64,000 nt of DNA from Chloroflexota bacterium (GCA_029782225.1 JAKOVF010000040.1:1-64000), one strand, 5' to 3'; positions 1 to 9,365 are shown, counted from the stretch's first letter. Translations and numbers: made by a program. Notes: a model not told the origin generated them from the sequence alone.

Positions 1-453
1 CAGTGGTACACCTCGGCGGAAGCTAACTGCAACGGCACGACTTGCTCCGTCACGCCTGCCACAACTCTGGCGGGTGGGACGTATACCTGGTGGATCCAGA
101 CGTGGAACCAGGCTGGCACCGGTCCCTGGAGCGCAAGCTTGAGCTTTACCACGATACCGCTCGCCGCTGCCACCCTCGTTTCTCCCATCGGCGGCGTCAC
201 AGTGACGGCCAGCACGCCGACCTATACCTGGAACGAAGTGCCCGGTGCGACCCATTACTACCTGTGGGTCAATGATCAAACTGCCCCGATCATCCAGCAG
301 TGGTACACCCGGGCGCAGGCGAACTGCAATGGCACCACCTGTTCCGCGACACCGACGACCGCTCTCCCTGGCGGGACGTATACCTGGTGGATCCAGACCT
401 GGAACCCGGCGGGGACCGGTCCCTGGAGCGCCGCCGCAAGTTTCTCAAGATAA
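1..453 (+). CDS. C-terminal part of a repeat-containing secreted/surface protein (5' end outside window)
   Basis: The reading frame is open from base 1 and ends at TAA 451-453, so only the C-terminus (about 150 residues) is visible. It holds about one and a half copies of a ~95-residue beta-rich unit with the signature YYLWVN, QQWYT, GGTYTWWIQTWN and GPWS. The same unit occurs four times at the end of the large protein encoded at 1171-6630, so the two are paralogous neighbours. Each unit has a Cys pair (ANCNGTTCS) that could form a disulfide, which fits an extracellular location. No enzymatic motif is seen. Function is unknown; a role in adhesion or polymer binding is inferred from the repeat architecture only. 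Confidence 0.85.
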   Translation, partial: QWYTSAEANCNGTTCSVTPATTLAGGTYTWWIQTWNQAGTGPWSASLSFTTIPLAAATLVSPIGGVTVTASTPTYTWNEVPGATHYYLWVNDQTAPIIQQWYTRAQANCNGTTCSATPTTALPGGTYTWWIQTWNPAGTGPWSAAASFSR

Positions 454-476
454 CCTCAGCCTGCTTTCCCGGTGGC

Positions 477-510
477 AAAGAGCCGCAGGTTTCGCCTGCG
501 GCTCTTTCTT
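477..510 (+). terminator. Intrinsic terminator
   Basis: A 13-bp inverted repeat (AAAGAGCCGCAGG / CCTGCGGCTCTTT) with a short loop is followed by a T-rich run, 24 bp after the stop of the preceding gene. The same stem core recurs in the terminator at 6676-6719 behind the paralogous gene. Confidence 0.85.
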
Positions 511-693
511 TCCTGCACCCGGTTACGAGCTTGCCTTTCAATTACGAAAGGGCTAAATTAATAAAACCTTGCATTGCTGAAAGTATTAATATGAAATTAA
601 TATTTATCTTCCCCGGAAAGCAGGTAAGATGGATGCGTAACCTTACAAAGATGAAATTTGCCGGGACGGCTCTCTTTTTTTCCCCGGGGGACC

Positions 694-740
694 AAGCAAA
701 TTTCGAAGCCGGTTTCGAAACCGGGAATTAAGCAAATTTC
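694..740 (+). promoter_or_regulatory. Candidate operator: 16-bp perfect palindrome framed by 11-bp direct repeats
   Basis: Bases 709-724 form a perfect palindrome (CCGGTTTCGAAACCGG). It is framed by two copies of AAGCAAATTTC at 694-704 and 730-740, 36 bp apart. The block ends 19 bp before the start of the small HTH protein at 760. This arrangement is typical of a dimeric repressor site, and autoregulation by that protein is inferred. Confidence 0.55.
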
Positions 741-759
741 AAGGGCGCGGGAGAAGTGG

Positions 760-984
760 ATGAAGAGCAGGGTTCAAGAGTTGGCGGAAAGGCTGGGGAT
801 GTCGTACGATGATTTTGTCGGGGAGATGCGCAAGAGGGGGTGCAGTGAACCCACTGCCACCAAGATCTGGCGTGGAGATTATGAGCACTTTGAGGATTTT
901 ACTGACAACGATATGAACCTGAGCAACCTGCGCAAGGCGGCTTTCGTCTTGAAGGCCGCAACGGGGACACTACTGCCGAAATGA
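760..984 (+). CDS. Small HTH (Xre/Cro-like) DNA-binding protein
   Basis: This 74-residue basic protein (MKSRVQELAERLGMSYDDF...) has the helix-turn-helix pattern of short Cro/CI-like regulators: an N-terminal helix, then a helix-turn-helix around residues 8-33 ending in a recognition segment (SEPTATKIWRGDY). ATG 760 is chosen over the upstream in-frame ATG at 658 because GGAG lies 7 nt before it and the extension is low-complexity. The palindrome at 709-724 just upstream is a plausible binding site. No toxin or phage gene is adjacent, so its target is unknown; it may act on itself or on the downstream surface-protein gene. Confidence 0.6.
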   Translation: MKSRVQELAERLGMSYDDFVGEMRKRGCSEPTATKIWRGDYEHFEDFTDNDMNLSNLRKAAFVLKAATGTLLPK

Positions 985-1170
985 CGAGGGACACTTTGAT
1001 CCTGCAAAGGTGGGGAGATAGAGGGGGCAATACTTTACTCGTTTCTGACGCAGTCCCATTCAATTTGAATTCACACGGAGGTGAACAGGACACGAAACCG
1101 GTTCGTTCGCAACATTTTTCGCTGGCGGCGGGGAATCGACCGGCCAGCTCTATTTCAACTGAGGAGAACA

Positions 1171-4100
1171 ATGAAAACTAATTCTTTCACGAAACGTTCG
1201 TTAGCAGTGGTATTGACTACCATCCTGCTTCTGGTGGCCTTGCCGGTCACTAGTGTATTGGCAGTCGCTTCACCGACAAATTATGCTCAGACAGGAGCTG
1301 ATTTGACCGGTGTAGGTACTGTCACATGGGCCACACCTGATAACCTTGATTCCAACAACAATGTTTATGCAACTGCGGATGTTGCAGGTGGTGGCACTAC
1401 AATCACGCACTACCTTCGGGCTTCCAATTTCGGTTTTGCAATTCCAGCCGGTTCAACCATTGACGGCGTCACCGTCGAGATTGGCCGTTTTTCTAGCGGG
1501 GGATCAAGCCCATTTATTCGAGACTATCAAGTGAAGTTGGTAAATGGCTCTGCCACGATTGTTGGCAATAATAAAGCAGTTACCGCAACAGACTGGCCTA
1601 CGACTGAGGCAAACGCCACCTATGGTGGTGCCGCCGATAATTGGTCAGCAGGGTTGACGGCCGCTGATATCAATGACACGGACTTCGGCGTAGTGCTAGC
1701 CGTTATAAACGCAAATACAAACACCAATCGTAACAGGGTTGCCTCTGTTGACTACATTCGCGTCACGGTCAACTACACCCCGGATACCACCAAGCCTGTC
1801 GTGAACACCTTCACGGCCACCACGCCCACTAACAGTCTCAATATCCCTGTCACAGCTTTTACAGCTTCTGATACAGGTGGCAGTGGACTCGCCGGTTATC
1901 TGATCACCGAGTCCTCCACACCGCCCTCGGCAGGCGCGGCCGGCTGGACTGTCACAGCCCCCACAACCTATACCGTTGGCGGCGCCGGCACCTACATCCT
2001 CTACCCCTGGGCCAAGGATGCGGCCGGGAATGTCTCCCTCGTCTTTGCCACCCCGCGCACGGTCGTAGTGGATACGACGGCTCCCACGGTTTCTTCGATC
2101 AACCGCGCGGATGCTGATCCCACCAACGCACCGGCCGTCAACTGGACCGTCACGTTCAGTGAGACCGTTACGGGCGTTGGCACCAATGACTTCGCCCTTG
2201 TTGAAGGCGGCGGCCTGAGCGGTGCATCGATCACCGGCGTCACCGGCTCTGGCCCGTACACGGTCACCGCGAACACCGGCTCCGGCAACGGTACGCTCGG
2301 CCTGAACCTCGCGGCCTCCCCGACCGTCAATGACACAGCAGGCAACGCCCTGACTGCTCCGTTCACCGGCCAGGTCTATACGGTGAACAAGCTCACCGCC
2401 ACGACCACGACCGTGGGCACCTCCAACAGTTCGATCACCTACGGCGATACGGTCACCTTCACGGGCACGGTCTCACCCGCCGGGGCCACAGGCACCATTG
2501 AGTTCTACGATGGCCTGACCCTGCTCGGCTCCGACACCTCGCTCGTCGCGGGCGTCGGCACGCTGGATGTCAGCACCCTGGACGTCGCAGGCTCGCCGCA
2601 CTCCATCACCGCCAAGTATCTCGGCAACGCGACCTATGCCGGCAGCACCTCTTCGGTCATGCCGCAGTCGGTGGTTGCAAAGCAGATCACCATCACACCC
2701 AATGCGGGGCAGACCAAGGTCTTCGGCGCGTCTGATCCGTTGCCCTTCACCTACACCCACACGGCGCTGGTCGGCTCCGATACCATCAGCGGCGCACTCG
2801 GACGTGTTGCGGGCGAGAACGTGGGGACATATGCCTACACGCTCAACACGCTCGACGCCGGCGCGAACTACGACCTGGTTATGGTCGCCAGCCCGGCCAC
2901 CTTCTCGATCACCATCAAGACCATCACCATCACCCCGGACGCCGGACAGAACAAGGTCTACGGTGCCTCTGACCCCGCCCTGACCTACACTCACACGGCG
3001 CTGGTCGGCTCTGACACCATCGGCGGCTTACTCGGCCGCGTTGCAGGCGAGAATGTGGGGACATATGCCTTCACGCTCGGCACCCTCGACGCAGGCGCGA
3101 ACTACGACCTGGTCATGGTTGCCAGCCCGGCCACCTTCTCGATCACCATCAAGACCATCACCATCACCCCGGACGCCGGACAGACCAAGGTCTACGGTGC
3201 TTCTGAGCCGGCCCTCACCTACACTCATACTGCCCTGGCCGGTTCTGATACCATCAGCGGCTCACTCGGCCGCGTTGCAGGTGAGAACGTCGGGGCCTAT
3301 GCCTTCACGCTCAACACCCTCGACGCAGGCACGAACTACAGCCTGGTTATGGTCGCCAGCCCGGCCACCTTCGAGATCACGCCCAAGCAGATCACCATCA
3401 CCCCGGACACCGGACAGACCAAGGTCTTCGGTGCTTCTGATCCGCTGCCCTTCACCTATACTCACACGGCGCTGGTCGGCTCCGATACCATCAGCGGCGC
3501 ACTCGGCCGCGTTGCAGGCGAGAACGTCGGGGCATATGCCTTCACGCTCAACACCCTCGACGCCGGCACGAACTACGACCTGGTCATGGCTGCCAGCCCG
3601 GCTACTTTCTCCATCACCGCCAAGGTGATCACGATTACGCCGGATGCCGGACAGACCAAGGTCTTCGGCGCCTCTGACCCGGCCTTCACCTACACTCACA
3701 CTGCGCTGGTCGCTTCTGACACCATCAGCGGCGCACTCGGACGTGAAACCGGTGAGAACGTGGGCACATACGCTTTCACGCTCAACACCCTGGACGCAGG
3801 CACCAACTACAGCCTGGTCATGGTTGCCAGCCCGGCCACCTTCTCCATCACGTCCAAGCCCATCACCATCACGGTGACCCCGGGCCAATCCAAGATCGTC
3901 GGTGCAGTCGACCCGGTCTTCGCTTACACCTCCTCTGACGGGGCAGCCACCTTCACCGGCGCACTGGCCCGCGCAGCCGGCGAATCCGTTGGCACCTATG
4001 CCATCAATCAGGGCTCGCTGGCGGTGGTTGGCAGTAACTACACCATCACCTCCTTCGTCCCCGCGGACTTCACCATCTCGGCCAAGCTGGTCACGGTCAC

Positions 4101-6630
4101 CGTGACGCCCGGCCAGACCAAGGTCTTCGGCGCACTTGACCCGACCTTCGCCTACACCTCTGACGAGCCGTTAGCGGTCTTTACCGGCGAATTGGGCCGC
4201 GTGGCAGGCGAGAACGTTGGCGCCTATACCATCAACGTGGGCACGCTCTCCGCCGGCACCGATTACAGCATCGTGCTCGTCCCGGCCGACTTCACCATCA
4301 CCGCCAAGCCCATCACGGTCACCCCGAACGACGGGCAGAGCAAGATCTACGGCGTGGTTGACCCGGCCTTCACCTACACCTTCGCCCCTGCGCTCGAAAC
4401 CGGCGACTCCTTCACCGGAGCCCTGGGCCGTGCAGCCGGCGAGAACGTTGGCACGTATGCCTTCACGCTCGGCAGCGTGAGCGCGGGTTCGAACTACAGC
4501 CTGTCGGTGGCCTCCGGCCATACCTTTGCCATCACAGCCAAAGCGATCACGGTCATCCCGGATGATAATCAAAGCAAGGCCTTTGGCGCGGCTGACCCGG
4601 TCTTCACCTATACCTCCAACCCGGCGCTCGAAGCCGGTGACTCCTTCAGCGGCCTGCTCGGCCGTGACCCCGGTACCAGCATCGGTACCTATGCCTTCAC
4701 GATGGGCACCCTGAGCGCCGGCTCCAACTACACGCTTTCCCTCGAGGCCGGTCATCACTTCACCATCACCGCCAAACAGGTCACAGTCGTAGTTGACAGC
4801 GGTCAGTCCAAGGTCTTCGGCCAGCTCGACCCGGTCTTCACCTACGTCCCCGACGATCTGTCCGCAGTCTTCACGGGCGCCCTGAGCCGCGTGGCCGGTG
4901 AGAACGCCGGCACGTATGCCATCACGATCGGCACGCTCTCGGCGGGCACCGACTACAGTATCGTGCTCGTCCCGGCCGACTTCACCATCACGCCCAAACC
5001 GATCACCGTCACCGCCAACTCCGGCCAGACCAAGACCTACGGCAACGCCGACCCGGTCTTCACCTACACCTCCTCGGACGCTGCTGCGACCTTCACCGGC
5101 GCACTCGCCCGTGCGACAGGCGAGAACATCGGCTCGTACGCCATCAACCAGGGCACGCTGGCCCCGTCCACCAATTACTCGATCGCGACCTTTGTCCCGG
5201 CTGACTTCTCCATCACGGTCAAGACTCTCACGGTCACCGCAGACAACAAGATCAAGATCATTGGCGATCCAGACCCGGCCTTCACGTTCACCCCGACCGG
5301 TTTCGCCTTCAGCGATACCTTCATCACCGATCCCACCTGTTCGGTCTCCGGCGCGCACGATGCGCTGGGCACATACGACATCAATTGTTCGGGCGGCGAC
5401 GCCGGTGCGAACTACACCATCACCTACGTCAAAGGCACGCTGACGGTCCGCCCCGCGGTCACGATCCCGTCACCTGTTGGCGATATCGGCACCGTGTATA
5501 CCCCCACCTACTACTGGAGTGAAGTCCCTGGTTCCACGTGGTACTACCTGTGGGTCAATGGACCCAGCGGCAATGTGATCAAGCAGTGGTACACGGCTGT
5601 TCAGGCAAGTTGTAACGGCACATTCTGCTCCATCACACCCACTACCACCCTGGCTGGCGGAGCCCATACCTGGTGGATCCAGCCCTGGAACTCGACCACC
5701 GGCGCCGGCACCTGGAGTACACCCACCAACTTCACCGTCACTCCGCTCGGCGGGGCTACGCTGCTTGCTCCTACGGGCAGCACGGCATCGAACTACAACC
5801 CCACCTACTCCTGGAATGCAGTGCCCGGCTCCACCTGGTACTACCTGTGGGTAAAGGGACCTTCGGGACCTGTCATCCAGCAGTGGTACACGGCAGCTCA
5901 GGCAAACTGCACCACCACCTGTTCCGTCACGCCCACCACCACACTCGCTGGCGGCGCTCACACCTGGTGGATCCAGACCTGGAACCCCGCGGGAGTGGGT
6001 CCGTGGAGCAGTGCCATGACCTTCAGCACCGATATCCTTGGCCCGGCCACCCTCGTGGGTCCGACTGGCAGCCAGGGCACCAACTACAACCCGACCTACT
6101 CCTGGAACGCTGTGCCCGGTGCTACTTTCTACTACCTGTGGGTCAACGGACCTGCCGGCAACGTGATCAAGCAGTGGTACACCTCGGCTGAAGCCGGCTG
6201 CGCAAGTGACACGAGCTGCGATGTCACCCCGGCCACGACCCTTGCTGGCGGTAACCACACCTGGTGGATCCAGACCTGGAACCCGGGCGGTACCGGTCCA
6301 TGGAGCAGCGGCATGAGCTTCGCCACCGTCCCGCTGGGTTCGGCCACTCTCGTCTCGCCCATCACTGGCACAACGAACGGCACACCGACCTTCACCTGGA
6401 ACGCAGTGCCCGGTTCTACCTGGTACTACCTGTGGGTCAATGGTCCCTCCGGCGTGGTCATCCAGAAATGGTACACCGCAGCCCAAGCCGGCTGCGCTGG
6501 CGGCGGCACCTGCTCGGTGGTCTCTCCGATCACCCTCAGCAGCGGCACGCAGCGCTGGTGGATCCAGACCTGGAACTCCGCTGGCGTTGGCCCCTGGAGC
6601 GCGGGCGCAAGTTTCAATGTCACTCCATAA
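1171..6630 (+). CDS. Giant secreted MBG-repeat adhesin-like protein
   Basis: This 1,819-residue protein is exported: residues 1-31 form a Sec signal peptide (basic MKTNSFTKR, hydrophobic core, LA cleavage region). After it come a beta-rich N-terminal domain (to about 200), Big/Ig-like modules (VVNTFTA..., APTVSSINRA..., TTTTVGTSNSS...), about 12 tandem MBG (YGX-type) repeats with the signature GQTKVFGASDP...TYT from about residue 505 to 1430, and four C-terminal WYYLWVNGPSG / GGAHTWWIQTWN units shared with the gene at 1-453. ATG 1171 is chosen because GAGGAG precedes it; the frame also has a GTG at 1081. There is no LPXTG or PEP-CTERM sorting tail, so it is either released or held by an unknown route. 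MBG repeats are typical of bacterial surface proteins; adhesion or biofilm function is inferred. Confidence 0.9.
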   Translation: MKTNSFTKRSLAVVLTTILLLVALPVTSVLAVASPTNYAQTGADLTGVGTVTWATPDNLDSNNNVYATADVAGGGTTITHYLRASNFGFAIPAGSTIDGVTVEIGRFSSGGSSPFIRDYQVKLVNGSATIVGNNKAVTATDWPTTEANATYGGAADNWSAGLTAADINDTDFGVVLAVINANTNTNRNRVASVDYIRVTVNYTPDTTKPVVNTFTATTPTNSLNIPVTAFTASDTGGSGLAGYLITESSTPPSAGAAGWTVTAPTTYTVGGAGTYILYPWAKDAAGNVSLVFATPRTVVVDTTAPTVSSINRADADPTNAPAVNWTVTFSETVTGVGTNDFALVEGGGLSGASITGVTGSGPYTVTANTGSGNGTLGLNLAASPTVNDTAGNALTAPFTGQVYTVNKLTATTTTVGTSNSSITYGDTVTFTGTVSPAGATGTIEFYDGLTLLGSDTSLVAGVGTLDVSTLDVAGSPHSITAKYLGNATYAGSTSSVMPQSVVAKQITITPNAGQTKVFGASDPLPFTYTHTALVGSDTISGALGRVAGENVGTYAYTLNTLDAGANYDLVMVASPATFSITIKTITITPDAGQNKVYGASDPALTYTHTALVGSDTIGGLLGRVAGENVGTYAFTLGTLDAGANYDLVMVASPATFSITIKTITITPDAGQTKVYGASEPALTYTHTALAGSDTISGSLGRVAGENVGAYAFTLNTLDAGTNYSLVMVASPATFEITPKQITITPDTGQTKVFGASDPLPFTYTHTALVGSDTISGALGRVAGENVGAYAFTLNTLDAGTNYDLVMAASPATFSITAKVITITPDAGQTKVFGASDPAFTYTHTALVASDTISGALGRETGENVGTYAFTLNTLDAGTNYSLVMVASPATFSITSKPITITVTPGQSKIVGAVDPVFAYTSSDGAATFTGALARAAGESVGTYAINQGSLAVVGSNYTITSFVPADFTISAKLVTVTVTPGQTKVFGALDPTFAYTSDEPLAVFTGELGRVAGENVGAYTINVGTLSAGTDYSIVLVPADFTITAKPITVTPNDGQSKIYGVVDPAFTYTFAPALETGDSFTGALGRAAGENVGTYAFTLGSVSAGSNYSLSVASGHTFAITAKAITVIPDDNQSKAFGAADPVFTYTSNPALEAGDSFSGLLGRDPGTSIGTYAFTMGTLSAGSNYTLSLEAGHHFTITAKQVTVVVDSGQSKVFGQLDPVFTYVPDDLSAVFTGALSRVAGENAGTYAITIGTLSAGTDYSIVLVPADFTITPKPITVTANSGQTKTYGNADPVFTYTSSDAAATFTGALARATGENIGSYAINQGTLAPSTNYSIATFVPADFSITVKTLTVTADNKIKIIGDPDPAFTFTPTGFAFSDTFITDPTCSVSGAHDALGTYDINCSGGDAGANYTITYVKGTLTVRPAVTIPSPVGDIGTVYTPTYYWSEVPGSTWYYLWVNGPSGNVIKQWYTAVQASCNGTFCSITPTTTLAGGAHTWWIQPWNSTTGAGTWSTPTNFTVTPLGGATLLAPTGSTASNYNPTYSWNAVPGSTWYYLWVKGPSGPVIQQWYTAAQANCTTTCSVTPTTTLAGGAHTWWIQTWNPAGVGPWSSAMTFSTDILGPATLVGPTGSQGTNYNPTYSWNAVPGATFYYLWVNGPAGNVIKQWYTSAEAGCASDTSCDVTPATTLAGGNHTWWIQTWNPGGTGPWSSGMSFATVPLGSATLVSPITGTTNGTPTFTWNAVPGSTWYYLWVNGPSGVVIQKWYTAAQAGCAGGGTCSVVSPITLSSGTQRWWIQTWNSAGVGPWSAGASFNVTP
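2686..5460 (+). repeat. Tandem MBG-coding repeats (about 12 units, ~234 bp period)
   Basis: The units diverge toward the 3' end, but the first five are nearly identical in DNA. For example, a long stretch starting at 2891 recurs at 3125, exactly 234 bp (78 codons) later. Such identity suggests recent duplication or gene conversion and makes copy-number change likely. Confidence 0.9.
5461..6627 (+). repeat. Four C-terminal ~290-bp protein-coding repeats
   Basis: Four units each carry W/F-YYLWV, a Cys pair and WWIQ.WN...WS. They are homologous in protein and partly in DNA to bases 1-453, so this family spans two neighbouring genes. Confidence 0.85.
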
Positions 6631-6675
6631 TTGCAAACTGAAGAGGTTACCGCTTCAGTGCATGTAAGTCGCTAG

Positions 6676-6719
6676 AATCAAAGAGCCGCAGGCCAAAAAC
6701 CTGCGGCTCTTTTGATTTT
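6676..6719. terminator. Bidirectional intrinsic terminator between the adhesin gene and metK
   Basis: A 17-bp stem (AATCAAAGAGCCGCAGG / CCTGCGGCTCTTTTGATT) with flanking A and T runs lies between convergent genes (stops at 6630 and 6729), so it can serve both. Confidence 0.85.
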
Positions 6720-6728
6720 CAGTCCAGC

Positions 6729-7940
6729 TTACAGTCCAGCCGCCTTCTTCAAGGCATCGCACTTGTCCGTTTTCTCCCACGGGAACTCGATGTCATCGCG
6801 GCCAAAGTGACCATAGGCGGCGGTCTGGCGATAGATCGGCCGGCGCAGATCAAAGTCGCGGATGATGGCACCGGGGCGCAGGTCGAAGAACTCGTTGATC
6901 AGGGCGGCGATCTTCTCGTCCGCAATTTTGGCAGTGCCAAAGGTCTCAACATTCACAGAAAGTGGATGAGCGACACCGATCGCGTACGCCACCTGGACTT
7001 CCACACGGTCCGCCAGGCCCGCGGCAACTACATTTTTGGCAACGTAACGTGCGGCGTATGCGGCCGAGCGGTCCACTTTCGTGGGGTCCTTGCCTGAGAA
7101 CGCGCCGCCGCCATGACGACCCATGCCACCGTAAGTATCCACGATGATCTTGCGGCCGGTCACCCCGGCATCGCCCATCGGGCCGCCGACCACAAAACGA
7201 CCGGTCGGATTGACGAAGACCTTGAGATTTTCATCCACCATGTGTTTGGGAAGAGTCGGAAAGATCGCGTGCTCGCTGATCTGTTCGACGATCTCTGCAT
7301 GAGAAATATCGGGGGCGTGCTGCGTGGAGATCAGCACCGTATCAATGCGCTTTGGTTTCCCCTGCGAATATTCCACGGTGACCTGGCTCTTGCCATCCGG
7401 GCGCAGCCACGGAAGCGTGCCGCTCTTGCGAAGCTCGCTCAGGCGGCGGGAGAGCCTGTGCGCCATGTAGATCGGCATGGGCATCAGGGTCGGAGTCTCG
7501 TTACAGGCAAAACCAAACATCATGCCCTGGTCACCGGCGCCCACATGCTCGATATCCTTGTCGGTCATCTCGCCGCTTTTATCTTCCAGCGCGTGATCCA
7601 CGCCCATGGCAATGTCCGGGCTCTGGCTGGCAACGGCAGCAAGCACTGCGCAGGTATTTCCGTCGAAGCCTTTTTCGCTGCTGTCATAGCCAATTTCCTT
7701 GACCACCTTGCGAACCAGCTCATCGAAATTGACATACGCGTGTGTGGTGATCTCACCGAGCAGAGCGACGAAGCCGGTCTTGGTGGCTGTTTCGCACGCC
7801 ACACGGGACATGGGATCCTGCTCGAGACACGCATCCAGCACTGCGTCAGAGATTTGATCGCAGATCTTATCAGGATGGCCTTCTGTCACGCTTTCCGACG
7901 TGAACATCAATTTTGGCGAAGTCATAAAGGTATTGCTCAT
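6729..7940 (-). CDS. metK: S-adenosylmethionine synthetase
   Basis: This 403-residue protein makes S-adenosylmethionine from methionine and ATP in the cytoplasm. It carries the family hallmarks: [24 protein letters not shown] near the N-terminus, the [12 protein letters not shown] signature around residue 135, and the phosphate-binding [16 protein letters not shown] block near residue 278. Length is normal. ATG 7940 has an AAAGGAG ribosome site upstream. The long leader contains a SAM-I riboswitch (8019-8155) and a strong promoter (8184-8212), so expression should fall when SAM is abundant. It is transcribed alone, with its own terminator downstream. Confidence 0.98.
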   Translation of the reverse strand: MSNTFMTSPKLMFTSESVTEGHPDKICDQISDAVLDACLEQDPMSRVACETATKTGFVALLGEITTHAYVNFDELVRKVVKEIGYDSSEKGFDGNTCAVLAAVASQSPDIAMGVDHALEDKSGEMTDKDIEHVGAGDQGMMFGFACNETPTLMPMPIYMAHRLSRRLSELRKSGTLPWLRPDGKSQVTVEYSQGKPKRIDTVLISTQHAPDISHAEIVEQISEHAIFPTLPKHMVDENLKVFVNPTGRFVVGGPMGDAGVTGRKIIVDTYGGMGRHGGGAFSGKDPTKVDRSAAYAARYVAKNVVAAGLADRVEVQVAYAIGVAHPLSVNVETFGTAKIADEKIAALINEFFDLRPGAIIRDFDLRRPIYRQTAAYGHFGRDDIEFPWEKTDKCDALKKAAGL

Positions 7941-7967
7941 TGCTTTCCTATTTCTCCTTTGAAATGA

Positions 7968-7999
7968 AATTGCCCCTCCAGACGTGCTGAAAGGGCAAT
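7968..7999 (-). terminator. Hairpin in the expression platform of the SAM-I leader
   Basis: On the minus strand an ATTGCCC...GGGGCAAT hairpin lies between the riboswitch and the metK ribosome site, followed by a weakly T-rich tract. It may be the terminator or sequestering stem of the switch; the poor U-run leaves the mechanism open. Confidence 0.5.
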
Positions 8000-8018
8000 G
8001 TACGCGAAAGGCATAGAA

Positions 8019-8155
8019 GCCCTCTCATCTCCCAGAACATCCGTCTGTCGGAATTGGCACCGGGTTTGCGTTTAGCGAAAAGCTGATCCGCTAGCGGCTA
8101 ACTGGTTGTCGAGGCATCATCGGGCCGTTCCCTCCGCCTCTCTGGATAAGAGCGC
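8019..8155 (-). promoter_or_regulatory. SAM-I (S-box) riboswitch
   Basis: On the minus strand the conserved S-box blocks appear in order: CTTATCCAGAGAGGCGGAGG at the 5' end, then GGCCCGATGATGCCTCGACA (core), GGTGCCAATTCC, and GAGATGAGAG at the 3' end, pairing back to the first helix. Placement directly upstream of metK fits feedback control by SAM. Confidence 0.96.
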
Positions 8156-8183
8156 CATATCGGGGCGATTAAGTTGTTTCGGC

Positions 8184-8212
8184 ATAATACCACAGGAGAA
8201 TGTCAACGTCAA
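8184..8212 (-). promoter_or_regulatory. Sigma70-like promoter of metK
   Basis: On the minus strand TTGACG (8207-8212), a 17-bp spacer and TATTAT (8184-8189) lie just upstream of the S-box; transcription would start about 20-30 bp before the aptamer. Confidence 0.75.
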
Positions 8213-8248
8213 TTAATTGGCAGATCATCGCACCCTCACAGGGAGAAT

Positions 8249-8288
8249 AAAAACAAGGCTGCAGGTGTGTCCTGCAGCCTTGTTTTTG
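8249..8288 (-). terminator. Intrinsic terminator of the SUMF1-fold lipoprotein gene
   Basis: A 17-bp perfect stem (AAAAACAAGGCTGCAGG / CCTGCAGCCTTGTTTTT) with a 5-nt loop lies between the stop at 8319 and the metK promoter, and works in both orientations. Confidence 0.85.
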
Positions 8289-8318
8289 GAATTTTCAATT
8301 TTCGTGAAGCGTCAGGGC

Positions 8319-9254
8319 TTAGTTATCTGCCGCACAGCGAAACCCGATGCGGGGCGAGAAGTCTCCGAGCCATTCAGGAGAATCCATTACTGCATTCACA
8401 TTCGAGCCGACCACCGATGCGCGGTTCGGCACACGGATGTCCACTTCAGCATCGAGATAGCTGCCGCCGCGTACCACACGGTTAAAGATCGTCGTTCGTG
8501 CAACGGGGCCGCCCGGATTAAAGTTTACGCCCGAGCTGTAGTAATTGCCATCATAGAAATCATTCACCCATTCGGCCACGTTGCCGGCCATGTCCAGGAC
8601 GCCGAAGGGACTCGCTCCTGCCGGTAAACTGCCAACCTTCGTGGTCTCACCAAAGTAACCATTGAAATTCGCGTGCTGGGCATCGGGGAGTTGATCGCCC
8701 CAGGGATAAGTGCGGGTATCGTCACCGCGGGCTGCACGTTCCCATTGGGCCTCGGTCGGCAGACGGCGCCCGGCCCATTCACAATAACTCTTCGCCATAT
8801 ACCACGTTACATAGATAACGGGATAATCACTGAAGTCCGGATTGGCATAGTACTGGGCCTGGGTTGCCGACTTGAGTTCCACCGGAATCCGGCATGAGCC
8901 GGCCTGGACGCACAACGCGTACATGGCATTGGTCACTTCCACTTTGTCCATCCAGAAAGCGCTCATTTTGACCTGGTGCACCGGTTTTTCATCTTCAGAA
9001 GCGCGGGCATCTGCCCCACCCATGTAGAAATTACCCTCAGGAATCAACACCTGAACCATGCCATCGCCTGCCGCAACACGTTCATTGCCCGTGCTGGATA
9101 CGTCCACAACGGTGTCGCCGGATGGCACGGGTGTATTGGTAGGTGCAGTGGTGGGAAGCGCGAGCGCTGTCGGTTGAGCGGATGAACCGCCGCCCATTTG
9201 ACAGGCTGTAGCAAATAAGGCCACAGCAATAAGAATTGGAAATACTTTTTTCAT
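8319..9254 (-). CDS. SUMF1/FGE-fold lipoprotein (not a true formylglycine enzyme)
   Basis: The 311-residue product starts at ATG 9254 behind AGGAGG and has a lipoprotein signal (MKKVFPILIAVALFATAC, Cys18). A Thr/Pro/Ser linker (about 25-45) leads to a full SUMF1 domain (about 65-311) with MVQVLIPEGNFYMGG, RRLPTEAQWERAARG, YPWGD, LDMAGNVAEW and RVVRGGSY...IGFRCA. The active-site Cys pair of formylglycine-generating enzymes (in the GSYxCHxxYC region) is absent: the segment reads GSYLDAEVDIRV. It is therefore a C-type-lectin-like binding or structural lipoprotein, or an unknown enzyme. A second paralogue lies at 10279. It is followed by its own terminator. Confidence 0.85.
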   Translation of the reverse strand: MKKVFPILIAVALFATACQMGGGSSAQPTALALPTTAPTNTPVPSGDTVVDVSSTGNERVAAGDGMVQVLIPEGNFYMGGADARASEDEKPVHQVKMSAFWMDKVEVTNAMYALCVQAGSCRIPVELKSATQAQYYANPDFSDYPVIYVTWYMAKSYCEWAGRRLPTEAQWERAARGDDTRTYPWGDQLPDAQHANFNGYFGETTKVGSLPAGASPFGVLDMAGNVAEWVNDFYDGNYYSSGVNFNPGGPVARTTIFNRVVRGGSYLDAEVDIRVPNRASVVGSNVNAVMDSPEWLGDFSPRIGFRCAADN

Positions 9255-9365
9255 TGAAACATCCTCCTGTAGATATAGATAACCGACCAATCCCCAGTAT
9301 ACGGAGATGGGAGTAATTTCCTATCCCCCAAGAGTATTATTCTAGTGAAAAAATATGACTTTTAA

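Noticed and set aside
4171-5358. Long open frame on the minus strand opposite the MBG repeats
   Set aside because: It is the antisense shadow of the repeat-rich GC-biased gene; low-complexity G/R/D/E composition, no ribosome site, no domain.
5470-6636. 388-codon frame on the minus strand opposite the C-terminal repeats
   Set aside because: Antisense shadow of the plus-strand repeats with mirrored periodicity; no start signal or recognised fold.
8319-9254. Annotation as active formylglycine-generating enzyme
   Set aside because: The catalytic Cys pair is absent; only the fold is supported.
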